This document shows, piece by piece, positions 1 to 5,598 of a DNA stretch of 6,243 bases; the first letter of the stretch is position 1; the number at the start of each line of letters is the position of its first letter. Source of the DNA: Pseudomonadota bacterium (GTDB lineage Bacteria > Pseudomonadota > Alphaproteobacteria > Acetobacterales > Acetobacteraceae). The stretch spans positions 1-6,243 of the forward strand of contig JAJYFW010000121.1 of assembly GCA_021785335.1 (NCBI GenBank), in the 5' to 3' direction. Position numbers and translations under genes: made by a program. The notes under the pieces were generated by a model that had not been told where the DNA came from, made no database searches, and saw only the letters and a list, made by a program, of their open reading frames with translations.

Positions 1-387
1 GCCGTCCTCGTCGAGGACGACCTCTTCGGCGAGCATGCCGTCGAGCGCGCCGCCAAGGGCGGAGGCGGCGGCCTCCGGCGTGATGCCGCCGGCGATCCAG
101 CGCTGCATGAAGATGCCGGCGACGCGCGCACCCGGGCGGACTCGCGTGACCTCGCCGCCAACCTCCACGACCTCGCCGGCGCCGTCCGAGAGCGGGACCA
201 GGTTCGCGCGCACGCCGCCGCGGCCGTAGAGGCCGCGGACGACGGAGAGGTCGCGATAGTTGAGCGAGCAGGCGCGCACGGCCACGCGCACCTGGCGCGG
301 GCCGAGCGGCGGACGCGGTGCCTCGGCGAGCGTCAGGCGCTCGACGCCGCCGGGCTCGGGAAGAATCCAGCGGCGCATCGCGGACAT
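1..387 (-). CDS. Zinc-independent MDR-family alcohol dehydrogenase / quinone oxidoreductase, N-terminal part (runs off the left edge)
   Basis: The reading frame starts at ATG 387-385 and stays open to base 1, giving 129 residues of what is normally a protein of roughly 330. It matches the N-terminal GroES-like domain of the medium-chain dehydrogenase/reductase superfamily: SLNYRDLSVVRG at residues 41-52, then PLSDGAGEVVEVGGEVTRV at 65-83 and PGARVAG at 85-91. In zinc alcohol dehydrogenases the first region carries a zinc-binding Cys and the second a GHE motif. By eye, Asn43 and Ser67-Asp68 occupy those positions here, so the enzyme is probably a zinc-free NAD(P)H-dependent oxidoreductase. The nucleotide-binding domain lies outside the window. 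A second in-frame ATG (378-376) is an alternative start. The gene begins 4 bases after the stop of the NIPSNAP gene and has no clear ribosome site of its own, so translational coupling is likely. Family confidence is high; the substrate is unknown. Confidence 0.85.
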   Translation of the reverse strand, partial: MSAMRRWILPEPGGVERLTLAEAPRPPLGPRQVRVAVRACSLNYRDLSVVRGLYGRGGVRANLVPLSDGAGEVVEVGGEVTRVRPGARVAGIFMQRWIAGGITPEAAASALGGALDGMLAEEVVLDEDG

Positions 388-391
388 GGCG

Positions 392-718
392 CTATTTCAC
401 CGCGGAGAAATCGGTGGGGACGAGAAGCTGGGAGGTGATGTTGGCGACGATCTGGCCGTTCGCCTCCGTCTTCGCGCGGGTCTCGATCCAGACGGGATCG
501 GACATGAAGGCAGCCCACTTCTTCTCCTTGTCGGCCAGGCTCTCCCAGGCGAGGAAGTAGGTCAGCTCCTGGTTGCTCTCGCCGATCAGGGTGGTGAAGA
601 AGCCGGCCTGCCTGATGCCGTGCCTCTCCCAGATTTTCAGCGTGTGGTCGCGGAAGCGGGCGAGCAGGTCGGGCAGGCGGCCGGGTACGCAGCGATAGAC
701 GCGCATCTCGATGATCAT
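392..718 (-). CDS. NIPSNAP family protein
   Basis: This 108-residue protein begins MIIEMRVYRCVPGRLPDLLARF and continues with ERHGIRQAGFFTTLIGES (31-48), ELTYFLAWESLADKEKKW (51-68) and SDPVWIE (73-79). These are the typical order and spacing of one NIPSNAP domain (a ferredoxin-like alpha/beta dimer fold related to the EthD/ABM group). Bacterial members are small cytoplasmic proteins of poorly defined function that often sit beside catabolic oxidoreductases. The frame could be extended to a GTG at 733, but the ATG at 718 is preceded by AGGAGG at a 6-base spacing, so 718 is preferred. The stop (394-392) is 4 bases before the downstream MDR dehydrogenase, suggesting one transcript. It is divergent from the DadA-like gene, with almost no space between them. 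The family call is secure; a specific role is not. Confidence 0.88.
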   Translation of the reverse strand: MIIEMRVYRCVPGRLPDLLARFRDHTLKIWERHGIRQAGFFTTLIGESNQELTYFLAWESLADKEKKWAAFMSDPVWIETRAKTEANGQIVANITSQLLVPTDFSAVK

Positions 719-724
719 GGGTTT

Positions 725-730
725 CCTCCT
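725..730 (-). promoter_or_regulatory. Ribosome binding site of the NIPSNAP gene
   Basis: On the minus strand these bases read AGGAGG, a perfect Shine-Dalgarno sequence, with six bases (AAACCC) before the ATG at 718. It decides the start in favour of 718 rather than the in-frame GTG at 733. It lies only 5 bases from a GGGAGG pointing the other way at 736-741. Confidence 0.75.
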
Positions 731-735
731 CACGT

Positions 736-741
736 GGGAGG
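736..741 (+). promoter_or_regulatory. Candidate ribosome binding site for an upstream GTG start (748) of the DadA-like gene
   Basis: GGGAGG here lies six bases before GTG 748, a better spaced site than GGAGGG at 758-763, which is 11 bases before ATG 775. If it is used, the dehydrogenase would be 427 residues long and begin MARRRARGK. Protein family alignment favours 775, ribosome site spacing favours 748. Confidence 0.4.
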
Positions 742-774
742 CGTATCGTGGCGCGTCGGAGGGCGCGGGGGAAG

Positions 775-2031
775 ATGCGGGTCGTTGTTATCGGGGCGGG
801 GATCGTGGGTGCGGTTTCGGCGCTGGAGCTGTTGCGCGACGGACATGACGTGACGATCCTCGATCCCGGCGAGGCGGGGGGCGAGCAGGCCGCGAGCTAT
901 GGCAATGGGGGGTGGCTCTCGACATCCTCGGTACTGCCGGAGACATACCCCGGCATACGCGGCAAGGTGCCGGGCTGGCTGATGGACCCGCTGGGGCCTC
1001 TGACCATCCGCTGGCGGTACCTGCCGCGGGTGCTGCCGTGGCTGTGGCGCTTCGCCGCGGCGGGGCGGGACTGGAAGCGGGTGCGGCGGATCGCGCGCGC
1101 GCTGCGCCCGCTGGTGGCGGATTGCCCGGAGCGGCACGCGGCACTGGCGGAGGAGGCGGGGGTCGCGCACCTCGTGCGTCGCACTGGGGTGATCTACGTG
1201 TTTCCGAGCCGGAAGGATTTCGAGGCGGAGGCGGACGGCTGGAAGGTCCGCGCCGAGCAGGGCGTGCGGTGGCTGGAGCTCGACGAGGGAGAGCTGCGCC
1301 AGCGCGTACCGGAACTGGACCGGCGCTATACGTTCGGGCTGATGGTGGAGGAGGGGGCGCACTGCCTCGATCCCGGTGCGTATGTCGCGGCCCTGGTGGC
1401 GCTGGCGGAGCGGCGCGGCGCCGTGCGGGTGCGGCGCAGGGCCACGGGCTTCGCGCGTGTGGGGCGCAAGCTGCGGGGGGTGGAGACGGACGGCGAGCCG
1501 ATCCCCTGCGACGGCGCGGTGATCGCGGCGGGCGCGTGGTCGAGGGGGCTCGCGACGGCGGTGGGGAGCCGCGTGCCGCTGGAGACCGAGCGCGGGTATC
1601 ACGCGGCGATCCTTGACCCGGAAAGCGGACCGCGGATCCCGGTGATGCCGAGCGACGGGAAGATGGTGGCGACGCTGATGGCGGGTGCGCTGCGCATCGC
1701 GGGGCAGGTGGAGATCGCGGGGTTGAAGGCGGCGCCGAACTGGAAGCGCGCGGAGGTGCTGCGCAGGGTGGCGCTGCGCGCGTTCCCGGGGTTGCCGCGC
1801 GAACTGCCGGCCTCGCGCGTGAAGGTGTGGATGGGGCACCGGCCTTCGCTGCCGGACAGCCTGCCCTGCATCGGCCCGGCGCGGGATTGCCCGAGCGTGG
1901 TGCTGGCGTTCGGGCACGGGCATATCGGGCTCGCGTCCGGCGCCATCACCGGGCGGCTGGTGGCGGACATGATCTCGGGCAACAGGCCGGTGATCGATCC
2001 GGCGCCGTATTCGCCGGAACGCTTCCGCTAG
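775..2031 (+). CDS. DadA-like FAD-dependent oxidoreductase (D-amino-acid dehydrogenase family)
   Basis: This 418-residue protein belongs to the DAO superfamily of FAD enzymes that oxidise amines or amino acids to imino acids (then 2-oxo acids), passing electrons to the respiratory chain in the DadA branch. The FAD-binding GAGIVG is at residues 7-12, with Asp30 ending the second beta strand. SYGNGGWLS (41-49), AAGAWS (251-256) and RGYH (273-276) follow. The C-terminal hallmarks are GHRPSLPDSLPCIG (354-367) and FGHGHIGLASG (379-389). Length matches DadA (about 410-430). I chose ATG 775 because it places the FAD motif where homologs have it, with GGAGGG at 758-763. GTG 748 is a real alternative: it has GGGAGG at 736-741 with a 6-base spacing and adds nine mostly basic residues. 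No Tat or Sec signal is visible. The RraA-like gene follows after 88 bases. DadA proper, hydroxyproline or sarcosine oxidases cannot be separated by eye. Confidence 0.9.
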   Translation: MRVVVIGAGIVGAVSALELLRDGHDVTILDPGEAGGEQAASYGNGGWLSTSSVLPETYPGIRGKVPGWLMDPLGPLTIRWRYLPRVLPWLWRFAAAGRDWKRVRRIARALRPLVADCPERHAALAEEAGVAHLVRRTGVIYVFPSRKDFEAEADGWKVRAEQGVRWLELDEGELRQRVPELDRRYTFGLMVEEGAHCLDPGAYVAALVALAERRGAVRVRRRATGFARVGRKLRGVETDGEPIPCDGAVIAAGAWSRGLATAVGSRVPLETERGYHAAILDPESGPRIPVMPSDGKMVATLMAGALRIAGQVEIAGLKAAPNWKRAEVLRRVALRAFPGLPRELPASRVKVWMGHRPSLPDSLPCIGPARDCPSVVLAFGHGHIGLASGAITGRLVADMISGNRPVIDPAPYSPERFR

Positions 2032-2045
2032 CGGAGGCGCGTCGG

Positions 2046-2090
2046 CCATGCCGCGCGCGCGGTTGGCGAAACCGCGCCGAGGCGGCATGG
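2046..2090 (+). other. Long two-part stem-loop between the DadA-like and RraA-like genes
   Basis: CCATGCCGC (2046-2054) pairs perfectly with GCGGCATGG (2082-2090). Inside this 9-bp stem, GCGCGGTT (2057-2064) pairs perfectly with AACCGCGC (2070-2077) around a 5-base loop GGCGA. The two stems are separated by a small internal loop (2 bases on one side, 4 on the other). The structure begins 15 bases after the DadA-like stop and ends 18 bases before the GGGAGG of the RraA gene. No T-run follows, so it is not a typical intrinsic terminator. It could stabilise or process the mRNA, attenuate read-through, or be a dispersed palindromic repeat. The pairing is seen directly; the role is inference. Confidence 0.6.
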
Positions 2091-2107
2091 TGGGCCGAAT
2101 GCGAAAC

Positions 2108-2113
2108 GGGAGG
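2108..2113 (+). promoter_or_regulatory. Ribosome binding site of the RraA-like gene
   Basis: GGGAGG, continuing as AAG, lies six bases before ATG 2120. It decides the start in favour of 2120 over an in-frame ATG at 2048, which sits inside one arm of the upstream stem-loop and would add 24 Arg-rich residues unlike the family. Confidence 0.75.
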
Positions 2114-2119
2114 AAGACG

Positions 2120-2827
2120 ATGGCGAAGACGCCGGCCAAGCCGTTGTTCACGCGTGCCGACCTGGAGGCGCTGCGGCAATGGGACACGCCCACGATCTGC
2201 AACGGGCTCGAGATCGTGGTGCCGGAGCGGCGGGCGATGGGGTTCACGACGGCGCCGATGGTCTGCGTGGACCGCAAGCTGCCGCCGATCGTGGGCCTGG
2301 CGCGGACCGGGCTGATCCGCTCGAAGGAGAAGCCGCGCGGGTCGATCCCGGCGCGCGAGGACTGGTACAGCTATGTGGAGGCCGGCGAGATGCCGACCAT
2401 CGCGGTGATCCAGGATCTCGACGACCAGCCGGGGTTCGGCGCGTTCTGGGGCGAGGTGCAGAGCACCGTGCACAAGGCGCTGGGGGTGACCGGGTGCGTG
2501 ACGGACGGCAGCTTCCGCGACCTCGACATGTGGGCGCCTGGGTTCCAGATCGTCGGGCGCTGCGTGGTGCCGAGCCACGCGCATGTGCACATGGTGCAGA
2601 TGAACTGCGAGGTGAACGTGATGGGCATGCACGCGCACCATGACGACGTGATCCACGCCGACTATCACGGCGCGGTGGTGATCCCCGCGGATTGCGTCGC
2701 GAAGCTGCCGGCGGCGATCGACCTGGTGTCGCGGCGGGAGAAGGTGATTCTCGACATGGCGAGGGCCAAGGGCTTCAACGCGAAGAAGATGGCGGCCGCG
2801 TTGAAAAAGTCCGGCGAGATCCACTGA
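2120..2827 (+). CDS. RraA-fold protein (RraA / HMG-CHA aldolase / oxaloacetate decarboxylase-like family)
   Basis: This 235-residue protein carries the core of the RraA family: TPTICNGLE (23-31), IQDLDDQPG (97-105), WGEVQSTVHKALGVTGCVTDG (110-130) followed by SFRDLD (131-136), and DDVIHADYHGAVVIP (175-189). Family enzymes such as 4-hydroxy-4-methyl-2-oxoglutarate aldolase use a D-X20-R-D motif with a divalent metal to cleave or decarboxylate 2-oxo acids. Here Glu112, Arg133 and Asp134 give the same spacing with Glu in the first position, so metal-dependent aldolase or decarboxylase activity is plausible. The RNase E inhibitor role of E. coli RraA should not be assumed. The segment 153-183 has eight histidines, which is unusual. 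A strong ribosome site at 2108-2113 fixes the start. The TGA stop overlaps the probable start of the MATE gene. It is probably cotranscribed with the DadA-like gene upstream. Confidence 0.85.
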   Translation: MAKTPAKPLFTRADLEALRQWDTPTICNGLEIVVPERRAMGFTTAPMVCVDRKLPPIVGLARTGLIRSKEKPRGSIPAREDWYSYVEAGEMPTIAVIQDLDDQPGFGAFWGEVQSTVHKALGVTGCVTDGSFRDLDMWAPGFQIVGRCVVPSHAHVHMVQMNCEVNVMGMHAHHDDVIHADYHGAVVIPADCVAKLPAAIDLVSRREKVILDMARAKGFNAKKMAAALKKSGEIH

Positions 2828-4188
2828 GCGCGGCCGCCTTCGGGCGGCGCCGGGACCTGGTACGGGCGGAGCTGGGCGCGACGCTGCTGCTGGCGGCGCC
2901 GATCGTGCTCGGGCAGCTCGCGATCGTGGGGCAGAACACGGCGCTTGTCGTGCTCGGCGGGCATCTGGGTCCCGACGTGCTCGGCGCCGTGGGCGTCGGC
3001 GCCGGGGTGTGGAACCTCGGGCTGATGGCGCTGATCGGGATCCAGATGGCGGTGGCGCCGAGCATCGCGCACCGGCGCGGCGCGGGCGACCACGCGGCGA
3101 TCGGGCCGACGTTCGTGGCCGCCGCGTGGATCGGCCTCCTCGCGGGGTGTTTGGTGGGCGCGGTGCTGTGGGTCGCGGCACCGGTGCTGATCGATGGCGT
3201 CGGGGTGGTCGGTGTGCTGCGGGCGGGCGCGATCGACGTGGCGCGCGCCGCATCGTTCGCGCTGCCGGCGTTGGGGGTGCTGCTGGCGTGTCGGGGGTTG
3301 TGGGAAGGCTGCGGCTGGACGCGGCCGACGCTCGCGATCGGCGTGCTGGGGCTCGCGTTGCTGGCGCCGATCGCGTTGGTGCTGATGTACGGGCGGCTCG
3401 GCGTGCCGCGGCTGGGGGCGCTCGGCGCCGGCGTGGCGGAGGCGGTGGTCACGTGGATCGACGCCGCCGTCGCCGTGGGGGTCGTGTGGTTCGCGCGGCG
3501 GCGGCTGCATGCGCAGGAGGTCTTCGCGGGGGCGTTGCGGCCGGGCGGGGAGGAGGTGCGCGAACTGCTGCATCTCGGCATCCCGATGGCGGGCGCTGTG
3601 CTGCTGGAGGTGGGGCTGTTCACCGCCACGGGGCTGCTGGCGGCGCGGTTCGGGGCGGTGGCGGCGAGCGCGCAGCAGGTGGTGCTGAACCTGGGCTCGA
3701 TCAGCTTCATGGTGCCGCTCGGGCTCGGCATGGCGACGACGGTGCGCGTCGGGCACGCGATGGGCGGGCGCGACCGCGCGGGGGCGCGGCGGGCGGCATT
3801 GGCGGGGATGGGGCTGGCGTTGACCAGCCAGGCGATGGCGGCCTGCGCGATGGTGCTGGTGCCGCGGGTGCTGGCGGGGTTCTACACCGCCGATGCGGGG
3901 GTGCTCGCGACCTCCGTGGTGCTGCTGCATCTCGCGGCGGTCTTCCAGCTTTCCGACGGGCTGCAGGTGACCTCGATCGGGGCGCTGCGCGGCCTGCGCG
4001 ACGCGCGGGTGCCGGTGGCGATCACCGGGTTCAGCTACTGGTGCGTGGGGCTGCCGCTCGCCTACGCTCTGGCGTTTCCGGCGGGCGTGGGGATCGCGGG
4101 GCTGTGGATCGGCATCGTCGCGGGGCTGACGACCGCGGCGGCGCTGCTGTCCTCGCGGTTCTTCCTGCTGCTGCGGCGGGCGCGATAG
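2824..4188 (+). CDS. MATE-family (NorM-type) multidrug / metabolite efflux transporter
   Basis: Counted from CTG 2824 this is a 454-residue inner-membrane protein, the usual MATE length, with about twelve hydrophobic segments in two halves. NorM signatures include IPMAGAVLLEVGLFTATG (253-270), ASAQQVVLNLGSISFMVPLG (281-300), TTVRVGHAMGG (305-315) and FQLSDGLQVTSIGALRGLRD (374-393). Glu262 and Asp378 appear to match the two acidic residues needed for cation-coupled export in Vibrio NorM. The start is uncertain. There is no ATG, GTG or TTG in frame between TTG 2692, deep inside the RraA gene, and GTG 2905, which would cut into the first membrane helix. CTG 2824 overlaps the RraA stop as CTGA, gives the expected N-terminus (LSAAAFGRRRDLVRAEL, with Met if it initiates) and implies translational coupling. 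The substrate is unknown; neighbours suggest export of a metabolite or toxic intermediate. Confidence 0.88.
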   Translation: MSAAAFGRRRDLVRAELGATLLLAAPIVLGQLAIVGQNTALVVLGGHLGPDVLGAVGVGAGVWNLGLMALIGIQMAVAPSIAHRRGAGDHAAIGPTFVAAAWIGLLAGCLVGAVLWVAAPVLIDGVGVVGVLRAGAIDVARAASFALPALGVLLACRGLWEGCGWTRPTLAIGVLGLALLAPIALVLMYGRLGVPRLGALGAGVAEAVVTWIDAAVAVGVVWFARRRLHAQEVFAGALRPGGEEVRELLHLGIPMAGAVLLEVGLFTATGLLAARFGAVAASAQQVVLNLGSISFMVPLGLGMATTVRVGHAMGGRDRAGARRAALAGMGLALTSQAMAACAMVLVPRVLAGFYTADAGVLATSVVLLHLAAVFQLSDGLQVTSIGALRGLRDARVPVAITGFSYWCVGLPLAYALAFPAGVGIAGLWIGIVAGLTTAAALLSSRFFLLLRRAR

Positions 4189-4194
4189 GCGCAA

Positions 4195-4683
4195 TCAGTG
4201 CGCGGCGCGGCCGAGGCGGTCGAGCCAGCCGAGCAGCACCGCGGAGGCGACGAAGACGAGGTGCACGGCGGCGTAGATGAGCAGGGTCTGGCTCGCGCCG
4301 TGGCGCAGGAAGAGCTGGAGCAGGTGGATCGCCGAGATCATGACGATGGCGACGGCGACCTTCACCTTGACGTTGCTGCTGTCGAGCTTGCCGAGCCATT
4401 CCGGCATCTCCGCGCCGTCCGCGACATTGAAGCGCGAGATGATGCTCTCGTAGGAACCGACGGCGACCATGACGAGCAGGTTGGCGACGAGCACGAGGTC
4501 GAGGACGTTGAGGATGGCGATGACGATGTCGGTGTCCGAGCCGGCGACGAGGAGGGATGCGGCGTGGAGGACCTCGCGGATGACGAGGCCGTAGATGGCG
4601 ACGACGCCGAGGAGCAGCGAGGCGAACAGCGGCAGCAGCATCCAGCGGGTGGCGAGCAGGGCGCGTTCGAGGGTGTTCTCCAT
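4195..4683 (-). CDS. YqhA / UPF0114 family inner-membrane protein
   Basis: This 162-residue protein is about the length of E. coli YqhA and shares its pattern: an N-terminal MENTLERALLATRWMLLP, LVLVANLLVMVAVGSYE (63-79), WLGKLD (96-101) followed by SSNVKVKVAVAIVMISAIHLL (102-122), and a C-terminal LGWLDRLGR (151-159). Four membrane helices are expected near residues 15-38, 53-76, 107-127 and 132-153. The family's function is not established. Start ATG 4683 matches the family N-terminus, but the bases just upstream on this strand are pyrimidine-rich and show no Shine-Dalgarno sequence, suggesting a short leader or an SD-independent start. The stop lies 6 bases from the MATE stop on the other strand, so the two genes converge with no room for a separate terminator. 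Its wobble positions are C-rich, unlike the flanking plus-strand genes. Confidence 0.88.
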   Translation of the reverse strand: MENTLERALLATRWMLLPLFASLLLGVVAIYGLVIREVLHAASLLVAGSDTDIVIAILNVLDLVLVANLLVMVAVGSYESIISRFNVADGAEMPEWLGKLDSSNVKVKVAVAIVMISAIHLLQLFLRHGASQTLLIYAAVHLVFVASAVLLGWLDRLGRAAH

Positions 4684-4721
4684 GGGGGGAGGGTTGCCGA
4701 TTGGGGCCGGATGGGCAAGCG

Positions 4722-4727
4722 GTGCAA
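4722..4727 (-). promoter_or_regulatory. Weak -35-like element for the YqhA-type gene
   Basis: On the minus strand these bases read TTGCAC. Sixteen bases further along (4705-4700) is CCCAAT, a poor -10 match. If used, transcription would start about ten bases before ATG 4683, which would fit the missing ribosome site. This is tentative because GC-rich intergenic DNA gives many such partial matches. Confidence 0.2.
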
Positions 4728-4730
4728 GTC

Positions 4731-4746
4731 TGGCACGGCTCTCGCT
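4731..4746 (+). promoter_or_regulatory. Candidate sigma-54 (RpoN) promoter upstream of the class II aldolase gene
   Basis: The sequence TGGCACG-GCTC-TCGCT matches the sigma-54 consensus TGGCACG-N4-TTGCW at all specified positions except one (C for T at the second base of the -12 block). The invariant GG (4732-4733) and GC (4744-4745) have the required 10-base spacing. Transcription would start near 4757, giving a leader of about 43 bases. An enhancer-binding regulator would be required; none is encoded in the window. Confidence 0.4.
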
Positions 4747-4774
4747 TGACCGGGCGCGCGGCGCGGCGGAGAGT
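4746..4774 (+). promoter_or_regulatory. Candidate sigma-70-type promoter overlapping the sigma-54-like element
   Basis: TTGACC at 4746-4751 is a good -35 hexamer. GAGAGT at 4769-4774, 17 bases later, is a modest -10 that keeps the A at position 2 and the T at position 6. Transcription would start near 4781, just ahead of the ribosome site AGGGGGA at 4787-4793. It competes with the sigma-54 reading of the same bases. Confidence 0.4.
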
Positions 4775-4799
4775 CCGGCCGGGATCAGGGGGACTTGCC

Positions 4800-5576
4800 A
4801 TGAATGTCGCAGCCAGGCCGGGGGCCGCGGGCGTCAGCGCCGTGGAGTGGCAATTGCGCTGCGACCTCGCGGCGCTGTACCGGCTGGTGGCGCATTTCCG
4901 GATGACCGACTTCATCTACACCCATATCAGCGCTCGGGTGCCGGGGCCGGAGCACCACTTCCTGATCAACCGGTACGGCGTGTTGTTCCACGAGATGCGC
5001 GCATCCGACCTGGTGAAGATCGACCTCGAGGGGCGGTGCGTCGATGAGCGCCCGGAAAGCGAGGTGAACCGGGCTGGATTCGTGATCCATTCGGCGATCC
5101 ATGCGGCGCGGCCGGACCTTGCCTGCGTGATCCATACGCATACGGCGGCGGGGATCGCGGTCTCCGCGCAGGAGGGCGGGCTGCTGGCGCTGTCGCAGCA
5201 TGCCGCGAGGTTCTTCGGGCGGCTCGCGTATCACGACTACGAGGGGATCGCGCTCGACACTGGCGAGCGGGAGCGGCTGGTTGCGGATCTCGGCGCCAAC
5301 AGGGCGATGATCCTGCGCAACCACGGACTGCTCGCCTGCGGGCGGAGCATTCCGGAGGCGTTCCTCGAGATTTATTTCCTGGAGCGGGCATGCCAGGCGC
5401 AGGTAGCGGCGCAGTCCGGGGGGGCCGCGCTGCGGCCGATGCCGGACGCGGTGGCGCGGCGCGTGGCCGAGCAGTTCGCCGCCGGCAGCGAGCAGGGGGC
5501 GGAGGCGCATGCGGCGATGGCCTGGGCGTCGGCGCTGCGGCTGGTGGAAAACGACCGGCCGGACTATCGAAGCTGA
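4800..5576 (+). CDS. Class II aldolase / adducin N-terminal domain protein
   Basis: This 258-residue protein is a single class II aldolase/adducin domain, the fold of fuculose-phosphate aldolase and ribulose-phosphate 4-epimerase. Visible motifs are [24 protein letters not shown] (26-49 overall), [22 protein letters not shown] (54-75 overall), [20 protein letters not shown] (87-106) and [13 protein letters not shown] (111-123), then RNHGLLACG (173-181). His112, His114 and His175 are the probable zinc ligands, so the metal site looks intact. Members cleave or dehydrate phosphorylated sugars or hydroxy acids; this one's substrate cannot be read from sequence. Start ATG 4800 is supported by AGGGGGA (4787-4793) at a 6-base spacing and by the homologous N-terminus. 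It is divergent from the YqhA-type gene across a 116-base gap holding candidate promoters. The ABC ATPase follows after 22 bases, probably in the same operon, so its substrate may be linked to the imported solute. Confidence 0.88.
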   Translation: MNVAARPGAAGVSAVEWQLRCDLAALYRLVAHFRMTDFIYTHISARVPGPEHHFLINRYGVLFHEMRASDLVKIDLEGRCVDERPESEVNRAGFVIHSAIHAARPDLACVIHTHTAAGIAVSAQEGGLLALSQHAARFFGRLAYHDYEGIALDTGERERLVADLGANRAMILRNHGLLACGRSIPEAFLEIYFLERACQAQVAAQSGGAALRPMPDAVARRVAEQFAAGSEQGAEAHAAMAWASALRLVENDRPDYRS

Positions 5577-5598
5577 ACCAACGGGACCGACGGATCAC

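Noticed and set aside
60..77. 7-bp inverted repeat with a 4-base loop
   Set aside because: It falls in an Ala-rich coding stretch of the MDR gene. Such GC palindromes are common in this base composition.
218..238. Perfect 8-bp inverted repeat (CCGCGGCC, 5-base loop, GGCCGCGG)
   Set aside because: It lies inside the MDR dehydrogenase coding sequence over a Gly/Arg-rich stretch, and both arms are simple GC words. Chance is likely.
730..2277. A long open minus-strand frame opposite the DadA-like gene
   Set aside because: Low-complexity Arg/Pro/His composition, no family motifs, and it conflicts with a clear FAD oxidoreductase and with the NIPSNAP ribosome site.
2120..2827. Calling the RraA-fold gene an RNase E regulator or a menaquinone methyltransferase
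   Set aside because: The retained acidic-X20-R-D motif and the metabolic neighbours fit an aldolase or decarboxylase better, and the methyltransferase name is an old misannotation of this family.
2665..4194. A long open minus-strand frame opposite the MATE gene
   Set aside because: Its product is extremely rich in Arg, Pro and His with no recognisable motif, the usual antisense artefact in GC-rich DNA. The plus-strand MATE protein accounts for the region.
4175..4215. Possible bidirectional terminator between the converging MATE and YqhA-type genes
   Set aside because: The gap is 6 bases, and I found only short interrupted GCGC pairings and no T-run on either strand.
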